Source: Mycobacterium sp.
Lineage (GTDB): Bacteria > Actinomycetota > Actinomycetes > Mycobacteriales > Mycobacteriaceae
Assembly: GCF_008709575.1 (NCBI RefSeq)
Contig: NZ_VYIK01000040.1
Coordinates: 1-38,201 of the forward strand
Direction of reading: 5' to 3'
Length of the DNA: 38,201 bases
Shown here: positions 17,179-28,206 of the stretch, piece after piece
How positions within the stretch are numbered: position 1 is the stretch's first letter
How the letters are laid out: each line of letters starts with the position of its first letter
Position numbers and translations under genes: made by a program
The notes under the pieces: generated by a model
The model's input: the letters and a program-made list of their open reading frames with translations, nothing else
Databases searched by the model: none
What the model was told of the DNA's origin: nothing

Positions 17179-20108
17179 GTAACCACCAGCTGATCAACAG
17201 CTCGCCTGTGGTGGCGCGGACAATCCTTCGATTCTCGGTGCCCATCGTGTTGGCCTGGTTGGCGATCACCGTCCTGATCAGTGTCGGCGTCCCGTCGCTG
17301 GAGCAGGTCGAGCAGGAGCACTCGGTATCGCTGAATCCCGACGATGCGCCGTCGTTCAAGGCGATGAACCGCTTGATGAAAGACTTCCAGGAGTCGAATT
17401 CCGAGAGCGTGGCGATGGTCGTGCTGGAAGGTCAGCAACCTCTGGACGACGCCGCTCACCAGTACTATGACCGGCTGATTCGTCAGTTCAAAGATGATCC
17501 GAAGCATGTCCAGCACATCCAGGATTTCTGGGGGGATCCCCTGACCGCGGGCGCCGCGCAAAGCGCCGATGGGAAAGCCGCCTACGTTCAACTGGACCTC
17601 ACGGGTCACTTGGGCGCGGCCCAGGGCAACGAGTCGGTCGACGCCGTCCGCGACATCGTGGCGCGGACCCCGCCGCCGCCGGGCGTCAAGGCGTATGTCA
17701 CCGGGCCGGCCGCGATCACCGCGGACATGGGCCACAGCGGCGAAAGAACGGTCCTGCTGATGACCGTGGTCAGCCTGGTCGTGATCTTCGCGATGCTGCT
17801 GTTCGTCTACCGTTCGGTGATCACCGTCGTTATCTTGTTGCTGACGGTCGGGATTGAATTACAGGTCGCTCGGGGTGTGGTGGCGTTTCTCGGGCATCAC
17901 CAGCTCATCGGTCTGACGACATTCGTCGTGAATCTGGTGGTGTCCCTCGGGATCGCGGCCGGAACGGACTACGGGATATTCTTCTTCGGCCGATATCAGG
18001 AGGCGCGGCAGGCCGGCGAGGACCGCGAAACCGCCTTTTACACCTCCTACCGGGGGGTCGCCAAGGTCGTCCTGGCCTCCGGTGTGACGATCGCCGGAGC
18101 GATGTTCTGCCTCAGCTTTACCCGGCTGCCCTCGTTCCAGGCCCTGGGCGTCCCGTGCGCGGTGGGTATGCTCGTCGCGGTCGTGGTGGCCCTGACGCTG
18201 GTGCCGGCCGTGCTCGCGGCCGGAAGCCGGTTCGGGCTGTTCGAGCCCAAACGAGCGGTCGGCGTCTACGGGTGGCGCCGGGTAGGCACGGCGATCGTGC
18301 GCTGGCCCGCGCCTATTCTCGCCGCGACAGTAGCGGTGGCGCTCATCGGCTTGTTGACGCTGCCGAGTTATCGACCGAGCTACAGCGACCAGAAGTACAT
18401 CCCGAAAGACATTCCCGCCAGTCTGGGGTATGCGGCCGCCGAGCGACACTTTCCCCCGTCACGCATGATGGCACCCGAGCTTCTCTTGATCGAAGCCAAT
18501 CACGATTTGCGCAACCCGGCAGATTTTCTGATCCTGGAGAAACTTGCCAAAGGCGTCTTCGCGGTTCCGGGAATTTCCAGTGTGCAGGCCATAACTCGGC
18601 CCACGGGAGCGCCGATCGCGCACACGTCGATACCCTTTATGCTCAGCATGCAGCAGGCCGGCATGATGGAAAACATGAAATTCCAGGAAAACCGCATGCA
18701 GGACTTGCTCAAGCAAGCCGACGACATGGCGGAGACGATCCGGATAATGCAGCGCATGTACGTGCTGATGCAAGAACTCGCCAGCACGACACATCACATG
18801 GTCGGCGAAACCCACGACATGGAAGCGATTACGAACGAGCTGCGGGATCACCTTGCGGACTTCGAGGATTTCTGGAGGCCGGTCCGCAGCTATTTCTACT
18901 GGGAGAAGCACTGCTACGACATTCCGATCTGTTGGTCGCTGAGATCGATATTCGATGGTATCGACGGTGTCGACGACGTTACCGACAAGCTGCACATCCT
19001 GGTGACAGACCTCGACAAAATCGACGTGCTCATGCCGCAGTTGCTCACCCAGTTCCCGGAGATGATCGCGATCATGCAGAGCATGCGCACGATGATCTTG
19101 ACCATGCACAGCACCATGTCCGGGATCTTCGGCGAGATGGACGACATGAGCCGCGACCCGACGGCCATGGGCAAGGCTTTCGACGCCGCGAAAAACGACG
19201 ACACGTTCTATCTGCCGCCGTCGATTTTCGAGAACGCGGACTTCAAGCGGGTGATGAAAGTGTTCTTGTCGCCGGACGGGAAGGCCACCCGGATGCTCAT
19301 TTCGCAACGGGGCGATCCTGCGACATCGGCCGGCATCGCGCGGGTGGATGCGATACAAACCGCGGCCGAGGAGGCGCTCAAGGGAACTCCGCTCGAAGAC
19401 GCGAAAATCTATCTCACCGGCACCGCAGCGATGGTGAAAGACGTGGTGGAAGGCTCCAAATACGATCTCCTGATCGCCGGAGTCGCGGCGCTGTGCCTCA
19501 TTTTCATCATCATGTTGATCATGACGCGAAGCTCGATCGCCGCCCTGGTGATCGTGGGGACGGTGGCGCTTTCGCTGGGCGCCTCCTTCGGGCTGTCGGT
19601 GCTTGTCTGGCAGTATCTGCTCGGCACCCAAATACACTGGGCCGTGCTCGCGATGTCGGTGATCGTCCTTTTGGCGGTGGGCTCGGACTACAATTTGCTG
19701 CTGGTATCGCGGATGAAAGAGGAGATAGGAGCCGGCATCAAAACCGGCATCATCCGCGCGATGGGCGGCACGGGCAAGGTCGTGACGAACGCCGGCCTGG
19801 TGTTCGCCTTCACCATGGCGTCCATGGCGGTCAGTGACCTGCGGATCATCGCCCAGGTGGGCACCACGATCGGTCTCGGTCTGTTGTTCGACACGTTGGT
19901 GGTGCGGGCGTTCATGACGCCGTCGATCGCCGCGCTGCTGGGACGCTGGTTCTGGTGGCCGCAACGCGTGCGGCCCCGTCCCGCCAGCACCATGCTCCGG
20001 CCCGTCGGTCCCCGCCCGGTGGTGCGTGCCCTGCTGCTGAGAGAACACGCCGAGCACGCGTCCGACGGCGCCGTGCCGTGGGGCAGTCTCAGCGGCAGAA
20101 CGCTGTAG
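17175..20108 (+). CDS. mmpL: MmpL-family RND lipid transporter, first copy
   Basis: A 977-residue RND-superfamily transporter of the MmpL4-like group. A first membrane segment near residues 15-37 is followed by a periplasmic loop, a block of five membrane segments with the family signature [18 protein letters not shown], a second large periplasmic domain with long helices (rich in Met, Asp and Ile, about 485-680), and a final block with [16 protein letters not shown]. The conserved D-Y pairs of both blocks fit the proton relay of this family. It is coupled to mmpS by a 4-bp overlap and followed after 6 bp by a close paralogue. In glycopeptidolipid loci a comparable mmpS4-mmpL4a-mmpL4b set exports the lipid; the cargo here is inferred. 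Confidence 0.93.
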   Translation: MSNHQLINSSPVVARTILRFSVPIVLAWLAITVLISVGVPSLEQVEQEHSVSLNPDDAPSFKAMNRLMKDFQESNSESVAMVVLEGQQPLDDAAHQYYDRLIRQFKDDPKHVQHIQDFWGDPLTAGAAQSADGKAAYVQLDLTGHLGAAQGNESVDAVRDIVARTPPPPGVKAYVTGPAAITADMGHSGERTVLLMTVVSLVVIFAMLLFVYRSVITVVILLLTVGIELQVARGVVAFLGHHQLIGLTTFVVNLVVSLGIAAGTDYGIFFFGRYQEARQAGEDRETAFYTSYRGVAKVVLASGVTIAGAMFCLSFTRLPSFQALGVPCAVGMLVAVVVALTLVPAVLAAGSRFGLFEPKRAVGVYGWRRVGTAIVRWPAPILAATVAVALIGLLTLPSYRPSYSDQKYIPKDIPASLGYAAAERHFPPSRMMAPELLLIEANHDLRNPADFLILEKLAKGVFAVPGISSVQAITRPTGAPIAHTSIPFMLSMQQAGMMENMKFQENRMQDLLKQADDMAETIRIMQRMYVLMQELASTTHHMVGETHDMEAITNELRDHLADFEDFWRPVRSYFYWEKHCYDIPICWSLRSIFDGIDGVDDVTDKLHILVTDLDKIDVLMPQLLTQFPEMIAIMQSMRTMILTMHSTMSGIFGEMDDMSRDPTAMGKAFDAAKNDDTFYLPPSIFENADFKRVMKVFLSPDGKATRMLISQRGDPATSAGIARVDAIQTAAEEALKGTPLEDAKIYLTGTAAMVKDVVEGSKYDLLIAGVAALCLIFIIMLIMTRSSIAALVIVGTVALSLGASFGLSVLVWQYLLGTQIHWAVLAMSVIVLLAVGSDYNLLLVSRMKEEIGAGIKTGIIRAMGGTGKVVTNAGLVFAFTMASMAVSDLRIIAQVGTTIGLGLLFDTLVVRAFMTPSIAALLGRWFWWPQRVRPRPASTMLRPVGPRPVVRALLLREHAEHASDGAVPWGSLSGRTL

Positions 20109-20114
20109 GTCACG

Positions 20115-23003
20115 ATGTCCGGCCCAGGCCGCATGAGCACCACGCACGCCCAGCCGCAGCGGCTGGCGCGGGGCATCCGCAGGTTTTCGCCGTGGGTCAT
20201 CGGGGCGTGGGTGCTGCTGACGCTGACGGTGACGCTGGCAGTGCCGTCGCTGGAGCACGTCGGGCAAGAGCATTCCGTACCGCTGAGCCCCGTGGACGCG
20301 CCGTCGGTGCAGGCCATGACGCGCATGGGCCACGACTTCAAAGAATCCGACTCGGACAGTTTCGCGATGATCGTGCTGGAGGGCCACCAGCCACTCGGGG
20401 ACGACGCGCACGCCTACTACGCCGACCTGGTTCGCGCACTGCGCGCCGATCCGAAGCACGTCCAGCACGTGCAGGATTATTGGGGCGATCGGCTCACGGC
20501 GGCGGGGGCACAAAGCCCGGACGGTAAGGCCGTCTATGTGCAATTGAATCTCGCCGGCAACCAGGGCACCACCTTGGGTGACGAATCCGTGGCGGCGGTC
20601 CGCAATATCGTGGCGCGATTGCCGGCGCCTGCCGGGGTCAAGGTCTATGTGACCGGAGCTTCACCGCTGGTGTCGGATATGCAGGTCGCCGGTAACAATT
20701 CCATTCTGAAGATCACCGTGGTCACCGCCGTGATCATCTTTATCATGCTGCTTCTCGTCTACCGCTCGATCATCACCGTGATCTTGCTGCTGGTCATGGT
20801 GGGGATCGAATTGGGAGCGGCCCGGGGAATCGTTGCTTTTCTCGGCCACCACCATATTATTGCGCTGTCGACGTTCGCCATTAATCTGTTGATGTCCCTG
20901 GCGATGGCGGCCGGTACCGATTACGGGATATTCTTCCTCGGGCGCTATCAAGAGGCACGCCAGGCCGGCGAGGATCCCGAAACGGCCTACTACAGCACCT
21001 ACCGCTCGGTCGCTCACGTCGTCTTGGCTTCGGGTTTGACGATCGCCGGCGCACTGTTTTGCCTGAGCTTCACCCGGATGCCCTACTTCCAGACGATGGG
21101 CATTCCGTGTGCGGTGGGCATGGTCGTCGCGGTCGCGGTGGCACTGACCCTGGTCCCGGCTGTGATCGCGGTGGGCAGCCGCTTCGGGCTGTTCGATCCC
21201 CGGCGCCGGATCGGGGTCCGGGGATGGCGCCGCGTCGGCACGGCGATCGTCCGCTGGCCGGTGCCCATTCTGGCGGCCACGTGCGCGCTCGCGCTGCTCG
21301 GTCTCCTGACGCTGCCCGGCTACAAAACGAGCTACAACGGCCGCCTCTACATTCCGGAGGACATCCCGTCGAATTTGGGGTTCGCGGCCGCTGATCGCCA
21401 TTTCTCCCAGGCGCGGATGATGCCCGAAGTTCTGATGATCGAGGCCGATCATGATATGCGCAATCCGGCGGATTTCATCGTGCTGAACAAGCTGGCGAAG
21501 GGCGTTTTCCGGATTCCGGGGATTTCTCGGGTGCAGGGCATAACCCGACCCGAGGGAACACCCATCGAACACACGTCACTGCCGTTTCTGATCAGCATTC
21601 AAAACGCCGGAATGCAGCAGAATATTCAATACATGAAGCCTCGTATCAACGACATGCTCAAGCAGGCCGAGGCGCTGACGGAGTCGATCGCGATAACGAA
21701 ACGCATGTATTTCCTCACGCAGCAGATCGACGACCTCACCCACCACACTATCGTCACCACGCACGAACTGGCTGAGGTCACCGACGAATTGCGGGACCGC
21801 TTCGCCGATTTCGAGGATTTCTGGCGCCCGATCCGCAGCTATTTCTACTGGGAGAAGCACTGCTACGACATTCCCATCTGCTGGTCGCTGAGATCCATAT
21901 TCGATACCCTCGACGGCATCGACGAGGTGACCGACAAAATGCACGATCTCCTCAAGGAGCTCGACAAAATCGATGTGATCATGCCGCAGCTGCTCACCCA
22001 GTTCCCGCCGCTCATCGCGATCATGGAAGCCTCGCGGACGATGATCTTGAAGATGCACAGCACGATGGCCGGGATCTTCAGCGAGATGGACGATGCGAAC
22101 AACAACGCCGCCGCGATGGGTCAGGCGTTCGACGCCGCCAAGAACGACGATTCCTTCTACCTGCCTCCGGAGGTGTTCCAGAACGCGGACTTCCAGCGCG
22201 CGATGAAGTCCTTCCTGTCGCCGGACGGGAAGGCGGCGCGCTTCATCATTACCGAGCGGGGTGATCCTGCGGCACCGGCGGCCATTGCGCGCATCAGCCG
22301 AATAAAAATGGCGGCCGAGGAGGCGCTCAAGGGCACGCCGCTGGCCGGCGCCAAGATCTACGTCGGCGGCGCCGCGGCAACCTATAGGGACTGGCAAGAC
22401 GGCTCCACATACGATCTCTTGATCGCGGGCGTCGGTGCGGTCTGCCTTATTTTCACGATCATGCTGATGATCACGCGAAGCTTTGTGGCCGCACTGGTAA
22501 TCGTGGGTACGGTGGCACTGTCGTTGGGCGCGTCGTTCGGGATGTCGGTGCTGCTCTGGCAGTATCTGCTGGGAATCAGATTGTTCTGGATGGTACTGCC
22601 GATGACGGTGATCATCCTCTTGGCGGTGGGGTCTGATTACAACTTGCTGTTGGTATCCCGATTGAAAGAGGAGATAGGCGCCGGCATCAACACGGGGATC
22701 ATCCGCGCCATGGGCGGCACCGGTAAGGTCGTCAGCTCGGCAGGGCTGGTATTCGCGTTCACCATGGCCTCGATGGCGGTCAGCGAGCTGCGGGTCATCG
22801 GCCAGATCGGCAGCACGATCGGTCTGGGTCTGTTGTTCGACACGCTGGTGGTGCGGGCGTTCATGACACCGTCGATCGCCGCGCTGCTGGGACGCTGGTT
22901 CTGGTGGCCGCAGCGCGTGCGCCCGCGCCCGGCCAGTTATCTGCTGCGGCCGGCCGGACCCCGCCCGGCGGTGCGGGCTCTGTTGGTCAACCAGTCGCGC
23001 TGA
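20115..23003 (+). CDS. mmpL: MmpL-family RND lipid transporter, second copy
   Basis: A 962-residue paralogue of the MmpL just upstream, alike along its whole length, including [18 protein letters not shown] in the first membrane block, the segment [16 protein letters not shown] in the helical periplasmic domain and [16 protein letters not shown] in the second membrane block. The two genes are separated by 6 bp and are clearly one operon with mmpS. Tandem MmpL pairs of this kind can work together as a heteromeric complex, as proposed for glycopeptidolipid MmpL4a/4b. The ATG at 20115 is used; a second in-frame ATG at 20133 is possible. Confidence 0.93.
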   Translation: MSGPGRMSTTHAQPQRLARGIRRFSPWVIGAWVLLTLTVTLAVPSLEHVGQEHSVPLSPVDAPSVQAMTRMGHDFKESDSDSFAMIVLEGHQPLGDDAHAYYADLVRALRADPKHVQHVQDYWGDRLTAAGAQSPDGKAVYVQLNLAGNQGTTLGDESVAAVRNIVARLPAPAGVKVYVTGASPLVSDMQVAGNNSILKITVVTAVIIFIMLLLVYRSIITVILLLVMVGIELGAARGIVAFLGHHHIIALSTFAINLLMSLAMAAGTDYGIFFLGRYQEARQAGEDPETAYYSTYRSVAHVVLASGLTIAGALFCLSFTRMPYFQTMGIPCAVGMVVAVAVALTLVPAVIAVGSRFGLFDPRRRIGVRGWRRVGTAIVRWPVPILAATCALALLGLLTLPGYKTSYNGRLYIPEDIPSNLGFAAADRHFSQARMMPEVLMIEADHDMRNPADFIVLNKLAKGVFRIPGISRVQGITRPEGTPIEHTSLPFLISIQNAGMQQNIQYMKPRINDMLKQAEALTESIAITKRMYFLTQQIDDLTHHTIVTTHELAEVTDELRDRFADFEDFWRPIRSYFYWEKHCYDIPICWSLRSIFDTLDGIDEVTDKMHDLLKELDKIDVIMPQLLTQFPPLIAIMEASRTMILKMHSTMAGIFSEMDDANNNAAAMGQAFDAAKNDDSFYLPPEVFQNADFQRAMKSFLSPDGKAARFIITERGDPAAPAAIARISRIKMAAEEALKGTPLAGAKIYVGGAAATYRDWQDGSTYDLLIAGVGAVCLIFTIMLMITRSFVAALVIVGTVALSLGASFGMSVLLWQYLLGIRLFWMVLPMTVIILLAVGSDYNLLLVSRLKEEIGAGINTGIIRAMGGTGKVVSSAGLVFAFTMASMAVSELRVIGQIGSTIGLGLLFDTLVVRAFMTPSIAALLGRWFWWPQRVRPRPASYLLRPAGPRPAVRALLVNQSR

Positions 23004-23081
23004 GCCGGCTGGTCACGGTCGATTCGCCAGCCGGGAGCTCGGCGATTAGAGTCGGAGCCATCAGTGGGAAGGAATCCGCAC

Positions 23082-23444
23082 ATGAGCGAATCGCCGATGA
23101 GGTTAACGGCGCGATTGACGTCGTTGGGCAGGCTGGCCGTCGCGGTTGGCGGGCTGGCGTTGCTGGGCGCGGGAGGCGGGGTCGCGTCGGCCGATCCCGA
23201 TCTGGGTCCGATCGTCAACACGACGTGCAGTTACCCGCAGGCGGTCGCGGCGTTGAACGCGCAAGACCCGGCAGCGGCCGCGCAGTTCAACTCCTCACCG
23301 CTGGCACAGTCCGCGTTGCGCGAGTTCCTCGCCTCGCCGCCGAGTCGGCGGATGCAGATCGCCGAGCAGCTGCAGAGCTCGCCCGCGGCCCAGCGGTACT
23401 TCGGCATCTTCCAGGAGGTTGCCAACACCTGCAACAACTACTGA
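23082..23444 (+). CDS. Secreted haemophore-related small protein
   Basis: A 120-residue secreted protein. A signal peptide with a hydrophobic core (LAVAVGGLALLGAGGGVASA) is likely cleaved after residue 37 (ASA/DPD). The mature part is all-helical in character and has two cysteines, Cys49 and Cys117, that can pair, a pattern of the mycobacterial haemophore-related family (Rv0203-like). I start at the ATG at 23082 because GGAAGGA lies 8 bases before it; a GTG at 23064 would place that site inside the gene. It follows the second mmpL by 78 bp on the same strand. Haem binding is a family-based guess; a role as a periplasmic partner of the MmpL pair is another. Confidence 0.75.
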   Translation: MSESPMRLTARLTSLGRLAVAVGGLALLGAGGGVASADPDLGPIVNTTCSYPQAVAALNAQDPAAAAQFNSSPLAQSALREFLASPPSRRMQIAEQLQSSPAAQRYFGIFQEVANTCNNY

Positions 23445-23451
23445 CCGCGGC

Positions 23452-24258
23452 TCACGGCTTGGCGAAGCAGTACATCCGGTAGGAGAGCCCGCCGCGCTGC
23501 ATCTCCTGATAGAGCGTCATCGCCGGCACTCCCGCCATGTCGCGGGCAAAGCCGCGGAAAGGTGCCGGCACGTGGCGGTCGATCCGACCCAGCCACTGCC
23601 CGGAATTTTTCTCCATCCCCCGCAACACCTCGGCGTTGATCACCCGTCGCGAGATCATCCTCAGCACGGTGCTCTCCAGCGCCGCCTCCCAGGCCGCGAT
23701 ACGGCGGGCAGGCCGGAAATCGGCGTAGAGGAAATGCCCTCCCGGCCTGAGCACGCGCGCCACCTCGGCCAGGAAACGCGGGAACCGCACATAGTGCAGC
23801 GAGGATTCGATGTTGATCACCGCGTCGAAGGACTGGTCGGGGAACGGTAGGTTCTCGGCGTCGCCGCGCACGAAATCCAAGTCGGCCAGGTCGTGCCTTT
23901 TGCGGCAGAAGGCGATGCCGGCCGGGTTCAGGTCCAGCCCCGTGTAGGCGGCCGGTTCCAGGGTGCGCATGAGGTAGGAGGCGCCGCCGCCGTGCCCGCA
24001 ACCGACCTCGAGCACCCGCTTGCCGCGCAGGTCCACCTGAGTCGCCGTGCGATGGTAGAGCTGGATGCAGTATCGATTGGGCTCGTCGCAGGGGTCCAGC
24101 GGCAGCGCCATCGGCGGATCCTGCTCGTAACCGTAGTTGAGGAACACGACGTCTTCGTCGGCGAGGGGGCGAGTGGCGTAGGGATAGAAATATTTCTGAC
24201 CCCGCTGACTCGGCCTCCAGGTGATCAGGTTGCGGAACACGGGGTTCTTCAGCGCCAT
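23452..24258 (-). CDS. Rv2952-like SAM-dependent O-methyltransferase (intact paralogue)
   Basis: A 268-residue class I SAM methyltransferase, close in length to Rv2952 (270). The N-terminal segment [19 protein letters not shown] and [17 protein letters not shown] are followed by the SAM loop [15 protein letters not shown] at about residues 79-93, the acidic GLDLNPAG, the SAM-adenine region [11 protein letters not shown] and the C-terminal [10 protein letters not shown]. It is a paralogue of the gene at 9913-10767 and keeps the N-terminal segment in frame, which shows what is out of frame there. Related enzymes methylate hydroxyls on phthiotriol or on glycopeptidolipid fatty acids. It converges with the haemophore-related gene with a 7-bp gap. 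Confidence 0.9.
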   Translation of the reverse strand: MALKNPVFRNLITWRPSQRGQKYFYPYATRPLADEDVVFLNYGYEQDPPMALPLDPCDEPNRYCIQLYHRTATQVDLRGKRVLEVGCGHGGGASYLMRTLEPAAYTGLDLNPAGIAFCRKRHDLADLDFVRGDAENLPFPDQSFDAVINIESSLHYVRFPRFLAEVARVLRPGGHFLYADFRPARRIAAWEAALESTVLRMISRRVINAEVLRGMEKNSGQWLGRIDRHVPAPFRGFARDMAGVPAMTLYQEMQRGGLSYRMYCFAKP

Positions 24259-24365
24259 GGGCGCAGTATGACAGGGCGTGGTGCCGCCTCCACACGCGGC
24301 GTCCCGGCGCGAGCGTTGCCCGGCCCTGCCTGCGTGGGTTGCGACACGGTCACAGATGGATACCC

Positions 24366-24382
24366 ATCAGTGCATCACTGAT
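24366..24382. promoter_or_regulatory. 17-bp palindrome in the methyltransferase/DUF4185 divergent region
   Basis: A perfect dyad, ATCAGTG at 24366-24372 and CACTGAT at 24376-24382 with a 3-base spacer, lies in the 207-bp gap between the two divergent genes. Two direct repeats, GTCACAGATGG (24349-24359) and GTCACAGGTGG (24408-24418), flank it. This arrangement looks like an operator region; the regulator is unknown. Confidence 0.45.
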
Positions 24383-24465
24383 AACACCCTGCACACACAC
24401 CACTATCGTCACAGGTGGCCCCTGCGGGCGTCGCTGCTGGTGTTCCTGCTCCTGAAAGGTGTGAC

Positions 24466-25947
24466 ATGTCGACGATTCTTCGAATCGTCTGGGTGTGGGT
24501 GACATCGGCCGCCGCTTGCGGCCTCGTCGTCCCGATCAGCCTCGCGCCGCCGGCGACCGCTGCGACGTGCAAAGACCCCGCGGCGAACGTCGATCCCCCG
24601 CCCGGTTCCCCGGTGACGTCCCCCTCGCCGGCGGTCCGCCCGCCGAGTGCACGCCGGCCGCGCGGCGCCAACGAGCGTGCGCCGTTGCCCAGGCTCGGGC
24701 CGCTGATCTCGTCCTTGCTCAGCCCGATCGCCCAATCCACCGCGCCGGTGCGGCAGCAGGCGGCGGTCGTTCCCCCGGCGCCGAACCCGCCGGCAGCGGC
24801 CACTCCGGCGATTCCGAATGCCGCGCCGGCCCCGAACCCCGCGCCGGCCCCCGATGCCGCGCCGCCGCCGGAGCCCGCCCAGGCGGCAGAACCGCCACCG
24901 TCGATCGCGGGAGCCCCGACCTCGCTCGTGGAATGGGTGACCGGGCCCAACAGTCCCAACAAAACCCTCGATCGTTTCGGCATCTCCGGGACCGATCTGG
25001 GGGTCGCGTGGGACAACGGGGACCCCACCAACCCGCAGGTGCTCATGGCTTTCGGCGACACGTTCGGCTACTGCCGGGTGCACGGCCAGCAATGGCGCTA
25101 CAACACGATGTTCCGCAGCCAAGACCACGACTTGGCCGACGGCATCACCGTCAGCGACGGGGTGCCGTCCAACATCTACTCCGGCTCACCGCTGGCGCTG
25201 CCGAACTTTTCCAAGCAGCTCACGCCGGGTATCAAGTTGGCACGCTCCCAGGAGGGGATGATTCCGACCGCCGGGATCTCGGTGGGGCGAAACCAATACA
25301 TGAACTTCATGTCCATCAAGCAGTGGGGCCGCGACGGTGAGTGGTCGACGAACTACTCGGCCCTCGCGGTGTCCCGCGACAATGGCCAAAACTGGGGCAT
25401 CTACCCCAATACCATCCGGGCGACTTCGCCCGACGCCGTCCCGGGAGTCCCGTACGTTCCAGGCAATGAGAACTTCCAGATGGGTGCGTTCCTGCGGGGT
25501 AACGACGACTACCTTTACTCGTTCGGGACCCCGTCCGGACGGGGCGGTGCCATCTACCTGGCCCGAGTTCCCCAGGCTTTTGTGCCGGACCTGACCAAAT
25601 ACCAGTACTGGAACGGCGACCAGAACAGCTGGGTCCCCGGCAATCCCGGGGCGGCCACGCCGATCATCCCGGGTCCGGCCGGTGAGATGTCGGCGCAATA
25701 CAACAGCTACCTCAAGCAGTACCTGCTGCTCTACACCAACGGTGCCAGCAACGACGTCGTCGCACGTACTGCTCCGGCGCCGCAAGGACCGTGGAGTCCC
25801 GAGCAGGTTCTCGTCTCGTCCTTTCAAATGCCCGGCGGCATTTACGCGCCGATGATCCACCCCTGGTCCTCGGGCAAAGACCTTTATTTCAACCTGTCGC
25901 TGTGGTCGGCCTACGACGTGATGCTCATGCACACCGCGCTGCCGTAG
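24466..25947 (+). CDS. Secreted DUF4185-domain protein
   Basis: A 493-residue exported protein. The ATG at 24466 follows a good ribosome binding site (GAAAGG). An N-terminal signal peptide (hydrophobic core at about residues 6-28) is likely cut near residues 33-34, before TCKDP. Residues 40-145 form a low-complexity Pro/Ala-rich linker, followed by the conserved domain from about residue 152, with features such as WDNGDPTNPQVLMAFGDTFG and repeated Asp-Asn-Gly and Trp-rich strands suggesting a beta-propeller-like fold. DUF4185 proteins are common in mycobacteria and their function is not established; a glycan-hydrolase-like or envelope-binding role is possible. I do not assign an activity. Confidence 0.82.
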   Translation: MSTILRIVWVWVTSAAACGLVVPISLAPPATAATCKDPAANVDPPPGSPVTSPSPAVRPPSARRPRGANERAPLPRLGPLISSLLSPIAQSTAPVRQQAAVVPPAPNPPAAATPAIPNAAPAPNPAPAPDAAPPPEPAQAAEPPPSIAGAPTSLVEWVTGPNSPNKTLDRFGISGTDLGVAWDNGDPTNPQVLMAFGDTFGYCRVHGQQWRYNTMFRSQDHDLADGITVSDGVPSNIYSGSPLALPNFSKQLTPGIKLARSQEGMIPTAGISVGRNQYMNFMSIKQWGRDGEWSTNYSALAVSRDNGQNWGIYPNTIRATSPDAVPGVPYVPGNENFQMGAFLRGNDDYLYSFGTPSGRGGAIYLARVPQAFVPDLTKYQYWNGDQNSWVPGNPGAATPIIPGPAGEMSAQYNSYLKQYLLLYTNGASNDVVARTAPAPQGPWSPEQVLVSSFQMPGGIYAPMIHPWSSGKDLYFNLSLWSAYDVMLMHTALP

Positions 25948-25968
25948 CGCTCGAGCGGTGATCGGCGC

Positions 25969-28206
25969 TCACATCGTCATCTGATGGACAGCGCTATCCG
26001 CCGGGATCCGGAAGGTCAGCTCGACGGTAGTGCCCGACGGGGTGCAGTCGAGGTTTATCCAGTCGCTGACCGCGCGGATCAGCTGCAACCCGCGGCCACG
26101 ATTAGCCGAAACCGCCGGGGCCGGTTTCCACGACCCGGAATCGACGATGCGGACCTGCACCCGGGCGCCGTCGCAGTGCGCCTCGACCCGCACTGTGCCC
26201 GGTCGGTGTCCGCGGTAGCCGTGCTCGATGCTGTTGGCGCAGGCCTCGCTGACCGACAGCACGACGTCGGCCGCCAGGATCTCCGGGACGGCAACGTCGC
26301 GCAACCACGCGTCGAGCTGACGCCGCAGGACGGCCAATTCCGGTGCAGTCGCCGCCATGTCGATCGACAGTGCGGGAAATGGCCGCCGATAGACCACGAT
26401 TGCGACGTCGTCGTCGTATCCCCCGGGCGGCATCAGCTCGGCAAGCGCCGCATCCGCGACGTCTTCCACCGGAACGTTCAGCCGGCTCGCGACAACGGCG
26501 GCGACGCGCGCGATTCCATCGTCGATCCCCACATTCCGTCGCTCGACCAGACCGTCGGTGTAGAGCATCAGCGTCGACCCCGGGATCAGATTTACCGTTG
26601 CCTGCGACCGGGAAGACTTGCGCTGCACCGCAAGAGGCACCGATTGGGCTTCCGACAGCAAGACGGCGCCGCAATGAGGTGCGGCGAGCACAGCCGGCAG
26701 GTGGCCGGCGCTGCTGTAGCACAACACACCGGATTCGGTGTCCAGAGTTGCCAGAAACACCGTGGAGCAAAAGGCGTCCGGGATGAACTCGGCGACCGAA
26801 TCGAGTTGCTCGAGCACCATCGCCGGGTCGGCTCCGGTCAGCAACAGTGCGCGGGCGGAGCTGCGAAGCTGACCCATCACCGCGGCCGCCGCCAGCCCGC
26901 GGCCGACGCAGTCACCGACGATGACGCCGATACGGTGGTCGCCCAGCGGCAGCACGTCATACCAGTCGCCACCGATCTGCAGCGGCGAGACGGCCGGTTC
27001 GTAGCGAACCGCGAAACCGGCGGGGGGGTCCATCGGCGGCAGCATCGCGCGCTGCAGCGTCAACGATGTCTCGCGGGCCGCCTCGAACTGGCGGACATGC
27101 TGGATGGCCAGGCTGAGATGACCGACTAAAACCGTCACCAGCAGGCGCTCCTCTGCGCTGATTCGCCGGGGGGTGCGCAATTCCAGCCACAACACGACGT
27201 CTCCGCCACTGGAGAGCACCGCAACTATTCCGCTCGACGCGCCCGGCGTTGTCGCGGCCTCGACCGGCTGCACGGTCAGCGGCAACTGCCGGCGTGCCTC
27301 GGTAAAGGTTCGTTGCAGCAGCGGGTCGATGTCTCGCCAGGTCGTCGCGGCCGGCTCACCTGCCACCTGGATCGCGGGGTCGCCGCCGTCGGGGGACCAG
27401 GTGGCGCCCACCACCCGCGACACGCCGATCGCCGTTCGGCATTCGTCGAGAGTGATCGAGAGCACGTCGGCCATGTTTTTGGCCACCGCTACGGCGGTGG
27501 CCAGCCGCAACACGGCGCTTTCCCGCGCGGCGAACGCCCGCTCGGCGGTGATGTCCCGAATCGTCCCCACGTACACGTCCCCGTTGGCGGACTCGGTGTA
27601 CACCGTGCTGACGTTCGCCGTCACCCACACCAGACGGCCGTCGCGGTGGCGAATCGGGGTCTCGTAGCGGATCTGGTCGTCCCGGGAGAGCCGGTCACCC
27701 TGCCGCAGCGCCGCTTGGGCGTCAACCAGCCACGGATACGGCCAGCGGTAGGGCGTCTCCTCCGCGGGGTAGCCGGTGATCTTGGTGAAGGCCTCGTTGA
27801 TCTCGACGACGGCGCCTTCCGCGTCGGCGACGAAGAATCCCTCCTGCAGGGAATTCACCAGTGCGCTGCGGAACTCGTCGCGATCGGCGAGGGTCTCCGC
27901 CCGTGCCCGTTGTTCTTCGTAGCGTCTCGTGCGGTCGAGGAATCCGCGTGTCGCGACATCGAGCGGGGCCAGCGCCTGCAACAAAAACTCCAGCGCGACC
28001 GATCGGTCGACGGCCGACCGCCCCTCGGCGGAGTCGTCGACCATCCGGAAATGTTTCTCGACGATCTCCAGCGTGCTGATGCCGTCCTGCAGGGCACGGC
28101 GCCCGAGTTCCTGGCCGATGGCCAGAGTCGCCTCGTCGCGCGTCTGCAGATAGCGCGACAGCGCTCGGGCATAACGGACGTAGAAGTCGTCGGCGGTGTT
28201 CGTCAT
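25969..28206 (-). CDS. PAS-GAF-SpoIIE phosphatase with C-terminal HATPase kinase domain (RsbU/Rv1364c-like)
   Basis: A 745-residue signalling protein. Residues 1-90 resemble the RsbU N-terminal domain that binds RsbT. A PAS domain spans about 108-222, a GAF-like domain about 228-375, and a PP2C-type SpoIIE phosphatase about 385-608, with GGDWYD at 412-417, GDCVGRG at 431-437, YTDG at 549-552 and the DDD metal site at 598-600. An anti-sigma-type HATPase follows at about 615-735, with the N-box SEACANSIEHGY at 653-664 and GRGLQLI at 704-710. This is the order of M. tuberculosis Rv1364c without its C-terminal STAS domain. It should dephosphorylate an STAS antagonist and hold a sigma factor or other partner. 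Its ATG overlaps the rsbX stop by 4 bp, and it is the last gene of the rsbR-S-T-X operon. Confidence 0.92.
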   Translation of the reverse strand: MTNTADDFYVRYARALSRYLQTRDEATLAIGQELGRRALQDGISTLEIVEKHFRMVDDSAEGRSAVDRSVALEFLLQALAPLDVATRGFLDRTRRYEEQRARAETLADRDEFRSALVNSLQEGFFVADAEGAVVEINEAFTKITGYPAEETPYRWPYPWLVDAQAALRQGDRLSRDDQIRYETPIRHRDGRLVWVTANVSTVYTESANGDVYVGTIRDITAERAFAARESAVLRLATAVAVAKNMADVLSITLDECRTAIGVSRVVGATWSPDGGDPAIQVAGEPAATTWRDIDPLLQRTFTEARRQLPLTVQPVEAATTPGASSGIVAVLSSGGDVVLWLELRTPRRISAEERLLVTVLVGHLSLAIQHVRQFEAARETSLTLQRAMLPPMDPPAGFAVRYEPAVSPLQIGGDWYDVLPLGDHRIGVIVGDCVGRGLAAAAVMGQLRSSARALLLTGADPAMVLEQLDSVAEFIPDAFCSTVFLATLDTESGVLCYSSAGHLPAVLAAPHCGAVLLSEAQSVPLAVQRKSSRSQATVNLIPGSTLMLYTDGLVERRNVGIDDGIARVAAVVASRLNVPVEDVADAALAELMPPGGYDDDVAIVVYRRPFPALSIDMAATAPELAVLRRQLDAWLRDVAVPEILAADVVLSVSEACANSIEHGYRGHRPGTVRVEAHCDGARVQVRIVDSGSWKPAPAVSANRGRGLQLIRAVSDWINLDCTPSGTTVELTFRIPADSAVHQMTM

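Noticed and set aside
18459..20543. A 694-codon frame antisense to the first mmpL
   Set aside because: It mirrors the MmpL codon pattern and has no domain, and a highly conserved transporter is encoded opposite.
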